From Lineus longissimus (lineage: Eukaryota; Nemertea; Pilidiophora; Heteronemertea; Lineidae): a DNA stretch of 64,000 nt. The notes under the pieces are model-generated. The model was given only the letters and a program-made list of their open reading frames with translations. It searched no databases and was not told the DNA's origin. The stretch spans positions 2,856,501 to 2,920,500 of the forward strand of contig NC_088315.1 in the NCBI RefSeq assembly GCF_910592395.1, read 5' to 3'. Made by a program: the position numbers and the translations under genes. This document shows, in pieces, positions 1 to 9,539 of the stretch (its first letter is position 1; every line of letters starts with the position of its first letter).

Positions 1-80
1 GCTCGTCGTGAGATCCTCCTTAAGCTGTGTCAAGTTGAATGACACCAAATATTTTGACTCGCTTATGCTTTTTATCATAC

Positions 81-1384
81 CTGGTCAGATACAGACACAC
101 TCGGGCATGAGCGCCTTCATCCACATATTCATGCAGTAGATCTAGCCTCTCGATCTCCATCAACAGATCACACGCTTCAGCCTCAGCGTTATGGTCCATA
201 TGATATGGCACAACCTGCTTCACCAACTTCAGAAGAACCTCCCGCCCGTCTGTATCCTTTTCCTCCACGTCCTGCCACTCGGCTGCAACCTGACCAGCCA
301 AATGTCGGACATACTCGTGGCCCCATGACCCTATTTCTTCCTTGGAACCGAGCAGACGATATTTCAAGCTGTCACGGCTATCACTCATTGTCATACCAAG
401 TACAGACACAATGTCTGCACAGAAACGCTAGAAAGAAATAAGGCAAATTAAAACACTTAGGGACAAAACATGACAGACAAAATCCTTGATTGAAACCATG
501 CAATTTCCATACAGGCTAAACGGTCAGAGCCCAAACAAACTCTGTCCTTTCTGCGTACACATGCATTCACAGACGAGTCACATAGCATACAAACCTTGGT
601 CTCGTCTTCTTGTATCTTCTCATAAATCTCCTTCATCGTTTCATAATGTGGCCTTAAAAACTTAAGTGGTTTAGGGACAGACGTCATAGATGTTGTCGAT
701 GCACGAATCAGGGTCCGAAGACTCTCCAACGATGGTTTGTAGAGTTTCTCATCAGGCTCTGTCAGCCTCTCTACCAACAGGTTCAATTCATCTTGAAGTT
801 GTTTGTCTTCTTCGGACTGAAAAGTTAAAAGAACTTGTAAACGACCGACAAGCACAAACTTCCATTGCCGGGTTTCATCTCGGCTATTTCTAGGTATGGT
901 TGGCTCACAAAGAGACAAGATCTCATCTTTGGCAACAGTTTTATCACGCATCGAACGGCGATCAGGTCTCAGATGTGAGATGATCTTGATTGATGTGATC
1001 CATATCGTGAGTTGTGAATTGACGGTGGAAGATGATCATTCATCGAGCTTACTTGGTGACAAACATGCACTGAATCAGCAAATAAAATGTTGTGCATATA
1101 TATATTCATTAGGCCTAGACTAGTATATTACACACTGCATGCACACAACGAGACAGCACTGACACAGCACTTTTGAACATGCATTTTCTTTTTCTTGGAC
1201 ACAACTTTAGGTGGTATTTTCAACAGCAAGTGCAATATAGCTTCATTTTGAATGACCTGAAACCATTCTATATTACATGCATATCTCTAGAATCGATAAA
1301 TATATTTACTAAATCGACTCCTTCGTCTGTTTTTTTGTCTTTTCCTTCCTCTTTTTTCGCCGGTGTTTTATCTTTGTCCGCCAT
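81..1384 (-). CDS. PSMD2: 26S proteasome non-ATPase regulatory subunit 2 (Rpn1), first three coding exons, partial
   Basis: Rpn1 is the large scaffold of the 26S proteasome base; it binds ubiquitin, ubiquitin-like shuttle factors and Usp14 in cytosol and nucleus. Seen here: exon 1 at 1310-1384 (residues 1-25, [11 protein letters not shown]..., Lys/Asp/Glu-rich as in the family), exon 2 at 595-816 (residues 26-99, [30 protein letters not shown]), exon 3 at 81-427 (residues 100-214, [46 protein letters not shown]). All donors are GT and all acceptors AG; junction phases are 0, 0 and 2 and join in frame. The segments match animal PSMD2 nearly residue by residue from memory. The rest (about 700 residues in the family, with the PC repeats) lies off the left edge. 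The start is the ATG in TCATCATGGCGGAC, a YY1/TISU-like context. It is divergently paired with TYW2. Confidence 0.95.
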
Positions 1385-1431
1385 GATGAAAATTTTGCCG
1401 GTAGGCATACTGAGGACGAGGCTGTATAAAC
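1385..1431. promoter_or_regulatory. 47-bp divergent start region between PSMD2 and TYW2
   Basis: Only 47 bp separate the two start codons. Both lie in ATGGC(G/T)G(A/C)C contexts: minus-strand CATCATGGCGGAC for PSMD2 and plus-strand AAACATGGCTGCC for TYW2. These resemble the YY1-binding TISU element (SAASATGGCGGC), which is known to combine promoter function with initiation on very short 5' leaders. A TATAAA string sits at 1425-1430, directly before the TYW2 ATG, too close to act as an ordinary TATA box for that start. Inference: transcription starts are very near each ATG, or each promoter extends into the other gene's first exon. Confidence 0.65.
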
Positions 1432-4385
1432 ATGGCTGCCATCTGGAAGAGCCAAAATTTTCCAGTTGTTTTATTGACATCTGCAACGAATACACAAAAA
1501 CTTCGGTACCAAAATGTCTCTTTTTCGCCATATATTGTTATATTCAAACGGCACAAGCGTTTTGGGTTTCGATTTTGCTGTGAAAATTAGCAGATCCAAC
1601 ACTTGAACTTGACTGTGTATTTGAGTAGTGCATTTTGTACAGAGGCTCTTGAGGCGCCATCTCCAAACCAATTACGGAACCACAAGTTTGGTCATGAAAC
1701 TGATAATAGAGGGATTGAGATCAGTGGCTTATAACGGAACCTCATGCGTATACGGATCGAAATGTACACAAAAATCGTCCTCTTTGGATAACACCGAACA
1801 CATTGTTTAAATACATGTATCTCTTCCATTTCAGCGAACAGCTGAAAAGAATTGGTTTATTTGACGGCAGAAGAAAAGTCCAGAAGCAAGACGATGGAAA
1901 CTTTGCCATCCCATGTCTCAACTTTGGGCTTGCAGCCTTCATCCAAAAGTGTGACAACCTTGACTCCTTTCAGAAAAATTGTAACACTCTAAGTTCTTTG
2001 CCACTCAATAAATTTATTACTCAGATACGTGGCAAACAATTCGATTTGGATGGCACGACATTTACAATTGATGTGTGTGAATTGCGGCCATCGAAAAAAG
2101 AGACCGTCAGAAGTGTATATAAGGATCTTTTGGTGAATCTTAAATTGCTACTCTGTGATCGAGGGTTTGGTGACGATGATGGACTTCTTGAGGAGTGTCC
2201 ACGTCATTGGGAAAAACACGGCGACTTAATTCTTCTCCCTGAAGGATCTTTCGTTTCTCCAATCTGGGATGAGTTCAGAGACGACTTATTGTCCCTCTTG
2301 ACAGACATCTTCAAGGTGAAACGAATTGCGAAAAAGTCATCAATAAGCCGTGATGGGTATCGAACGCCTCAGGTTCAGCTTCTTCTCGGTAGAGATGAAT
2401 GGGTGGAGCATGTCGACAACGGCATCAGGTGTGTATTGCATGAGCTCGGGTTGTTCTGTAGAAAAACGGAAAAGCCGACAAACTGGCAAAGAAGGAGGTG
2501 AACCAGATCAAGACACTGGGTGATATGAATAAAAACTAGCAAATGCTTTTATCTAAAACTCCATGTACATTTACACTAGGCCTTTCTGTACAAAATTGAA
2601 GTAAAAGCATTTGCTAGTCTTTATTCATATCACCCAATGTTACCCATCCTATCCTATGGAGCAGCATACATGAAAGCAGAATGACCCAGACCATGACTGA
2701 CAGAAGAGCCATCGAGGTCTGACAAGGGCGGAGTGGTTACAAACTTTAGCCTGTGAAAGTGGTCTCTGTTTTAGGAAATCTTCATTTTTAATGTCTTTTC
2801 CCTCATCAGGTACAGCTATGACATCACCAAGTGTATGTTTAGTGCTGGGAATATTACAGAGAAACTGCGTCTTGCTCAACTGGATTGTCTTGGCGAGACC
2901 GTTGTGGACCTATATGCAGGTGAGATAGCTATCAATCGGAGAAGCATTGGATGACCCTTGAGAATCAGTGTCCCAACTTGCCGAGAAACGAACAGGTTTT
3001 CCAACTCGCCAAGCTGGCCTGTCCTGGGAAAGGAGGAAGTTTTCTCAAGGGTATTGGTAAAACTGTGCTGTTGGAGTCTTCGATCGAAATAATTTCTAAG
3101 AACAATTTGCCAAAGATGAGTTAAAAGTAACACACTCTTGTCGTTTTCAGGAATCGGTTACTTCACCTTGCCGTACCTTGTCCACGCTAATGCGGCCATG
3201 TTGCATGCTTGTGAATGGAACATGAATGCTGTCGCTGCCTTGAGACATAATCTGAAGGTGAATGGAGTCGCAGATAGATGTGTGATTCATGAGGGTGACA
3301 ACAGAAAGGTAAGTACATGTATTACGGTTGATACTATGGCTACAATTTAGGTTGGAATGAGGGATGCTATTTGAATGAAAGTGTGAGTAATTTTCCCCGA
3401 GTACTGTCAACTCCATTGTGATGTTGAACGAGGGATTTTGAAACCTGTTGTTGTGTTTCCCCGAGATCAGTAGTTTTCTCAAAGTAGACAGTTGTGTACA
3501 CAAAAAAGTTGGTCATAATGCTTGACCCAAAATGGGAACAAGTTTGCAAACACGAAAGTGTGTCGGGCTAGTTACAAATTTATGTTTGAATTATCTTCTT
3601 TTTTCCAGGTTTGTCCTACCAATGTTGCAGATCGTGTAAACCTTGGCCTCATTCCATCTTCAACAGAAGGTTGGCCCACAGCATGTGCAGCACTCAAAAA
3701 GAACTCTGGAGGAGTCCTTCATATACACAGCAATGTCACACTGAAACAGAAGAAAAACAGTCATTTGTGTGAGTCTGGTGCTTCTGCTGGAAGCGCTGTC
3801 AGTGCTGTTGGTTGTGAAAACAAACGTGCTGTTACAAATGACCATGTTAACAATATCAAGGCAAGGACTTCTGGCTCAGGCTATGATTGTTTGGAACATT
3901 CCAAGAAAGGTTCTGCTGTTAATCGAGAGGAAAGGCATACAGAGACAATTAATGGTGTTGTGTCTTCTTCGGCTCCTGGATGTGTGAAAACTTTGAACAC
4001 CAAATCTTCGGACAATGCTGTTGTATCGTCAGAAATTTGTCTCGATACAGAAAAAGAAAAGCTAAGGACTTTCGAAAGGATATCCTGCACTACAACTAAT
4101 GATAAGATTGAAAATTCTTTTGTAAATTCTGTTGAAAAGAATGACAGGTCATGTGGCAAAGGGGATCTAAGTATCAATAAGAAAGTTGAACTTTGGAAAG
4201 AAGAAGTCATGTGCGCCCAGGAGTCTTCAGACACATGGACAGAAACAGTCTCGGGCATCATAAAAGACATTTTTTTTAGTCTTTATTCTCAGGATTGGAC
4301 AGTTTCGGTTTTGCATATCGAGCGTGTCAAAAGTTACGCACCTCACGTGTATCATGTTGTGCTTGATCTGGAATGTCGGCCATGA
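1432..4385 (+). CDS. TYW2: tRNA wybutosine-synthesizing protein 2 (SAM-dependent aminocarboxypropyltransferase)
   Basis: TYW2 (TRMT12) moves the aminocarboxypropyl group of S-adenosylmethionine onto the tricyclic intermediate at G37 of tRNA-Phe, a step of wybutosine synthesis. Five exons: 1432-1505, 1835-2428, 2810-2919, 3151-3308, 3609-4385; phases fit and total 1713 nt, 570 residues. Visible landmarks: TQKLREQLKRIGLFD near the N-terminus, WVEHVDNGIR before the Rossmann domain, SAM motif VVDLYAGIGYFTLP (about residues 253-266), HACEWN, NGVADRC, GLIPSSTEGWP (about 325-335), GGVLHIHSN, and the C-terminal VKSYAPHVYHVVLDLEC. The final exon carries a Ser/Lys/Asn-rich insert of about 165 residues where human has about 55, making the protein longer than the human 448. 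The first exon is assigned from phase, donor and similarity; it is too short to be proven by length. Confidence 0.93.
2513..2640. mobile_element. 128-bp MITE inside TYW2 intron 2
   Basis: A near-perfect terminal inverted repeat of about 39 bp begins ACACTGGGTGATATGAATAA and is mirrored at the right end (...TTATTCATATCACCCAATGT). The loop contains TGTACATTTACAC. No coding capacity. I see no clear target-site duplication. Related copies lie near 37.9, 39.8 and, as a fragment, 42.3 kb. It lies wholly between the exon 2 donor (2429) and the exon 3 acceptor (2809). Confidence 0.8.
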
Positions 4386-4400
4386 TAAATATTATTTTGC

Positions 4401-4406
4401 AATAAA
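4401..4406 (+). promoter_or_regulatory. TYW2 polyadenylation signal AATAAA
   Basis: A canonical AATAAA lies 15 bases after the TYW2 stop codon (TGA at 4383-4385), implying a very short 3' untranslated region. Just outside the gene the sequence turns into the minisatellite. Confidence 0.6.
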
Positions 4407-4537
4407 TACATCAATGCCAGTAACCATTAACCTGCATTAGTGACAGTTCATTAGTCACTTTCAACCCTAGATTGCCACTCCTTAAAAGATGTATTAAAGG
4501 CCTCTGATGTGAGCTTATGCTTCGTGATTCCTATTAT

Positions 4538-5148
4538 ATACTCTTCGTGGTCCCTGTTAGAAGCTTTTCATTCCACTGAAAGCTCACTATCGTCCCTGAT
4601 ATGAGCTCCTCGTGGTCCCTGATATGAGGTCCTCCTGGTCGCTGATATGAGCTCTTCGTGGTCCCTGATATGAGCTTCTCGTGGTCCTGATATGAGCTCC
4701 TCGTGGTCCCTGACATGAGGTCCTCCTGGTCCCTGATATGAGCTCCTCATGGTCCTTGATATGAGCTCCTCGTGGTCCTGATATGAGCTTCTAGTGGTCC
4801 TGATATGAGCTCCTCGTGGTCCCTGACATGAGGTCCTCCTGGTCCCTGATATGAGCTCCTCATGGTCCCTGATATGAGCTCCTCGTGGTCCTGATATGAG
4901 CTTCTGGTGGTCCCAGACATGAGGTCCTCGTGGTCCCTGATATGAGCTTCTAGTGGTCCCTGACATGAGGTCCTCCTGGTCCGTGATATGAGCTCCTCAT
5001 GGTCCCTGATATGAGCTCCTCGTGGTCTCTGATATGAGGTCCTCCTGGTCCCAGATATGAGGTCCTCCTGGTCCCTGATATGAGCTCCTCGTGGTCTCTG
5101 ATATGAGGTCCTCCTGGTCCCTGATATAAGCTTCTCCTGGTCTCCAAT
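4538..5148. repeat. 23-bp minisatellite, about 24 units
   Basis: Imperfect tandem repeat of CTGATATGAGCTCCTCGTGGTCC, with 22- and 23-bp length variants. Three main variants (GCTCCTCGT, GGTCCTCCT, GCTTCT.GT cores) recur in the same order, giving a five-unit higher-order period of about 113 bp in the middle. The first 60 bases and the last unit are degenerate. Open frames across it encode periodic His-Ile-Arg-Asp-His-Glu-Glu-type strings and are by-products of the repeat. Confidence 0.95.
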
Positions 5149-7904
5149 ATGATCAGGTGATGGTTTCTTGGCAATGAAACATCGACATCATCTCCATAAG
5201 CACCCGGCGCCAGCTGGCATCCGTATGGCCGTCTCAGTTCGTCCTGATCCAACCAGTGTTTTATATCGGATCATTCGGAAGATTAGTATTGAGGAATTAA
5301 GACCTTGACAAAAATACTCTCTGCATCTTTTGAGCACTCGTAGATGATACGTGCGCGCGCGCGTTAGTGGTGGAGTACGCGATCTTAACCTCCATATTGT
5401 CGGGTAGTCACTCTGAATTGTATCCACCGTCTTAAAACGATGTCAATCAAAAGAGTTCTTAAGAAATGCGAGTCCGATATTAGCAATGTTTGCTGTACTA
5501 CAGTATACCCCACAATGTTCACTGTACAAGAGCATTCCTAATCCACCGTCATCAATATTAAATGTTACGAGGATGTAATTACAAGAAGATCCATCACAAA
5601 GGACCAAATAGCTCCATCATGTCTAATAAGCTAATTGCTTCATCTCAAGTTTCAGCACAGAAAGTTGTGTGAATTTTCTCTTCATCACTTGAATGTACGA
5701 GTATACTGATGACCTACCGCCATACGATGTCTCTCTGCGTGGGTGACTTCATTGCTGCGATAAAAGCCTTGCTTTGCTTGACCAAATAAAGATATCTATG
5801 CCTTAAACGTCTTGGCAATATAGGACCCGATTATCTACATGTAATGCTAATGACGTGACTGTTTCCAACTGAGGACCATAACCATGCTCATGTGATGGCC
5901 TCGTCGACATTTCTTGTGTTGGTAACGAGAATCCATCCTATTCATAACCCTGCCCGAAACGATAGCGCTGTACCAATGGCACTCCTATTCGAGCCATCGC
6001 GTTGCTACGTTTGGCTGGCAGTTGCCAGCCCGCTGGTGAAAGCGCGGTAAGACTAGCTGTATACGCCCGTTGCTGAAGTGAAGTTTGTCTTGGGTTTCGA
6101 CAAGCGGAGTTTCGATCCAATTGCCAGTGCATGCTCTGTGTTAGATTTCTGTGTACGTATATATCTGTGTACGAATAGCGTGTTCTATTGAAAGTTTGTT
6201 GACTGGTAGATGGGAATATAACGTCTGTTCAATAAAAAAATGGATTTTGTTCGGGAAATGTTGATGGAAAGTAGGCGGCAGGACATCTCTTGGGCTAACT
6301 CTGCTATAAGAGGATGTGTCGATTCTACCATACATTCCCATATACCCTCGACATTAGCAAATATAGCTTTTTTTTACAATCCATGAAAACAGTGAGAAAC
6401 CCCGTTGGCGAGTTGCTGTTCTTACCGAAGTGGGTGTGCTGGTAAGGACTGTTCTATTTTCTTGTTAAATCTTTAGTTTGACATCATTCATTAGTATCGT
6501 CCCACCAGATCAGGAAGCATATTCCCCGGACCTTTTCCTTTTCTATATTGTTGGTAAATTCACTGTTTTATTCAAACATTTATGTTTTATGTTTCACGTT
6601 GTTTAAGCCAGGATTTAGCCAAACTAACATTTCTGACCGTCAAGCAACGCATGCATGTCTCTAGATATAGGCTACGTGCAATGGTTACAAAACTGGATCG
6701 ATTTGTTCCCTGAACCGTTGAAAGAGGTTGTTTTGGCGTCATCTAATGGGACCTAATCTATGATTTCCCCATATTTTAGTCATAGATCGTTGCATCTCTG
6801 GCAGAGTTACCACAAGATCAATAGTCATGGCACTCGTCTGGCATAAAGTCAACGTCTTTAGAGATGCATACTGAAAAGCGTCAAACGAGTTATTCGGGCA
6901 ATCATTGCCGTGCTAAACAAACAGCATTTTAAAAAGGTTATCTGCAAGCCACATCCAGATTTGTGGCTGAAGAATGACCTTGTTCAGAAATGACTTCACC
7001 GCTTTCTCCTCGGGCTTAATTGTTGTTGTCTTTGACGAATTAGATCGAAATTGCAAATGTCCACCTACCATGCAGTACGAGTCCTGTTGAACCGACCTAA
7101 TAGAGGCTCCGTAACATACACTCTTAGTAAGGGTTGCGAAACCTGCTTATCAAATGTGAAAGGGACAACTTGTGAAAAGGTTTTACACAAACATGCCGAT
7201 TTCAATTGGTGCGGTGGGATACCAACGCACAACGCAGATAGATTACACTCCGGACGCATTCGACCGGCCTCGTCCTGTCGCCCGGAGACCAAATAAGGAT
7301 GACGCAATGGGCTGCCCAGGGAGTCTACGATAAGTTGGCCTATATAATGAAATACCTAGTTGGGTCATGAAACCTACACTTGGTACTGTACAAAATTGAT
7401 GTACTGCGAAACACAACACATTACTATCTGCAGTTGGCGAGTAGATATCGTTTTCGGAATCTTTAATTATACATGTCCAATCGATGTTCTCGGAGTCTAA
7501 GAAAGATGACAGCAACTTGTTAAATGAATATCAGATGTCAGCTCAAGTATATATTACTTTCGAGGAAGCATCTCAATTATTAATACTGAAAGAACCGGGA
7601 TGGATTGCTGAGGAGTCAAACATGTAGTGAGGTCCCAGCCAGACAACTGTTTCCAGAGAAAATTGAAAATCATTATGACGCTTTGAAAGAAAGGCGCCTT
7701 CCAAATGCCTCCCAATTAGTAACGGTGGCTTAGTGATATTGGTTCTGTGTACTGACTCTGCCCCGGATTGGCGTACTTTTGCTCAGCCGCAAATGCTGGC
7801 TTTCCACTTATTGGGAGGTTGTAAGTGTACCTGTGATTGGATGATCAAGTGTTCTTTCTCCTGATGGTGGTGAGATCGCTTATCACTGTAGTGCCGAGGG
7901 AGAT
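5149..7904. other. intergenic sequence, no gene recognised
   Basis: Between the minisatellite and the satellite block. Holds a short CG-alternating run (about 5351-5363) and mixed unique sequence. The open frames here (up to about 81 codons, 7051-7296) lack recognisable domains or splice context. No RNA gene seen. Confidence 0.6.
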
Positions 7905-8098
7905 ATAATACTATAAGGCGGCTCGATAAAGTGCCATTTGGGGGTAGTGTTTCGTCTCGAAGTTTTGCACGTTTGCAGGTGATATGTTATCCTGATGCAA
8001 CGTTATGTTTATTTTCGGAAATTTACTTCGGCGGAGCAGTAATGAGGGATTTTTAATTGGACACTGTCAATTCTCCTCACCACTCACAGAAGCCAAGT
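7905..8098 (+). repeat. 194-bp direct repeat, left bracket of the satellite array
   Basis: From ATAATACTATAAGGCGGCTC to CACTCACAGAAGCCAAGT. The same 194 bases recur at 21330-21523 in the same orientation with 7 substitutions and no gaps (96% identity). It does not occur in the 896-bp units. A further 123 bases (8099-8221) separate it from the first satellite unit. Confidence 0.95.
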
Positions 8099-9312
8099 CA
8101 CAGCTGTTTAGTTATGCAGGGGCTTAATCAATTACCTGCACTCCCTGTGGGGTGGCTACATTACCTGTTGAACGGCTGGCTATGGGGGGATGATTGGAAC
8201 AGCCTGTACCTGTTGACCTGCTGAAAAGTTCGCGGGTGAAGGGGTTTTCTTCATGATAATATTGATAATGATAATCCAGGAACTGGAAGAAGAGGAAACG
8301 TGCACTGCATTTCTCATCAAAATTGCTGCACTACAGGTGTGTTCCAAAATTTCATGGTCAATTTCAAAGATTCTATAACAACCAGGGGGCGTGCCTCTGG
8401 TGCACCCCCTTGGATACGCGCCTGATAAACGTTCGTGGATGAAAGTAGAAAGAAAGCTTTAAAAAAAAACGATATAAGATTCGCCAGGGTTTGAATCTAA
8501 TTCGAATCCGCGCCTGATAAACGTTCATGGATGAAAAATGGAAAGAAGACGTTTTAAGAAAACGAAAAAATACATTCGCCGGGGTTCGAACCCGTGACCA
8601 CCCAATCTAAAGCGCAGCACTCTAACCGCTGAGCTATTAGGGCATTCATGTTTGACGTGAGATATTCGGCAATCTGAAGACAGGCCTTAGGGTACGCGCC
8701 ATGATTGTGGTTAGGTCACGCTGGCGGAAGAGTAATTGGGTGCAAATAGTTCCAAGGTAACCGTATAACTCAATATAACTATAGATATTTCTTAATATAT
8801 CGTATATATTTAGCTCGGTGATTTTATTGAAAATGTTTGCAGTTGATTTAAATGTTTGAATGGTTTAAAAACAAAATTTTTCGAAGCGAGGTCAACAGGG
8901 TCAAAAGAAATAGTTTTTGGCGCCAATGATGTCGGCAATGGCAGATTTGAATTAAGATTCGAGTCGATTCTTTTGGAAGCCGAAAGTGTGGATGCACAGG
9001 GCCATTGCATTTAGAAAGCTCCGCCGACTGATAGTCAAACCATTCCCTGGAGTGCTCGAAAACCTGGAATCAGTGTGTACTTCAGCTTGAAAAGTTCGCG
9101 GGTGAAGGGGTTTTCTTCATGATAATATTGATAATGATAATAATGATGATGGTTTAAGAGCGCTGGCGGATCCAGGAACTGGAAGAAGAGGGAGCGTGCA
9201 CTGCATTTCTCATGAAAATTGCTGCACTACAGGTGTGTTCCAAAATTTCATGGTCAATTTCAAAGATTCTATAACAATCAGGGGGCGTGCCTCTGGTGCA
9301 CCCCCTTGGATA

Positions 9313-9496
9313 CGCGCCTAATAAACGTTCATGGATGAAAGTAGAAAGAAAGCTTTAAAAAAAAACGATATAAGATTCGCCAGGGTTTGAATCTAATTCG
9401 AATCCGCGCCTGATAAACGTTCATGGATGAAAAATGGAAAGAAGACGTTTTAAGAAAACGAAAAAATACATTCGCCGGGGTTCGAACCCGTGACCA
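9313..9496 (-). repeat. 92-bp tandem dimer of the SINE body within each unit
   Basis: CGCGCCTAATAAACGTTCATGGATGAAA (shown in part; starts 9313) is repeated from 9405 with a TGATAAACG variant. Each half runs into a B-box-like palindrome: degenerate GGTTTGAATC in the first, intact GGTTCGAACC in the second. Only the second half continues into an A box, so the first is a 5'-truncated SINE copy joined to a full one. The same dimer is present in all units. Confidence 0.75.
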
Positions 9497-9539
9497 CCCA
9501 ATCTAAAGCGCAGCACTCTAACCGCTGAGCTATTAGGGC
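9469..9539 (-). ncRNA. tRNA-like sequence with Pol III A and B boxes and T6, one per satellite unit
   Basis: Read on the minus strand it begins GCCCTAATAGCTCAGCGG (A-box type TAGCTCAGCGG), has a D stem GCTC/GAGT, a seven-base anticodon-position loop CTTTAGA (anticodon position UUA), a five-base variable region and a T arm with GGGTTCGAACCC (B box). T6 follows at 9466-9461, a Pol III terminator. The anticodon stem is mostly unpaired and the acceptor ends do not pair, so it is a tRNA relic or SINE head, not a working tRNA. Equivalent positions: 8573-8643, 10365-10435, 11261-11331, 12157-12227, 13056-13126, 13953-14023, 14848-14917, 15750-15820, 16646-16716, 17542-17612, 18437-18506, 19334-19404. 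Confidence 0.75.

Noticed and set aside
4568-5252. Open frames of 100-132 codons across the minisatellite
   Set aside because: Periodic His-Ile-Arg-Asp-His-Glu-Glu translations in several overlapping frames come from the 23-bp repeat.
5351-5363. CG-alternating run as a CpG-island promoter
   Set aside because: Only about 13 bases, with no adjacent gene start.
8810-9010. 66-codon minus-strand open frame repeated in almost every satellite unit (MQWPCASTLSASKRI...)
   Set aside because: Differences between copies are mostly amino-acid changing (W/L, T/I, N/I, T/A, T/E, K/E) with few silent ones, one copy (near 10795) has a stop at codon 3, and there is no initiation context or known domain. It is open because the units are near-identical, not because of selection.
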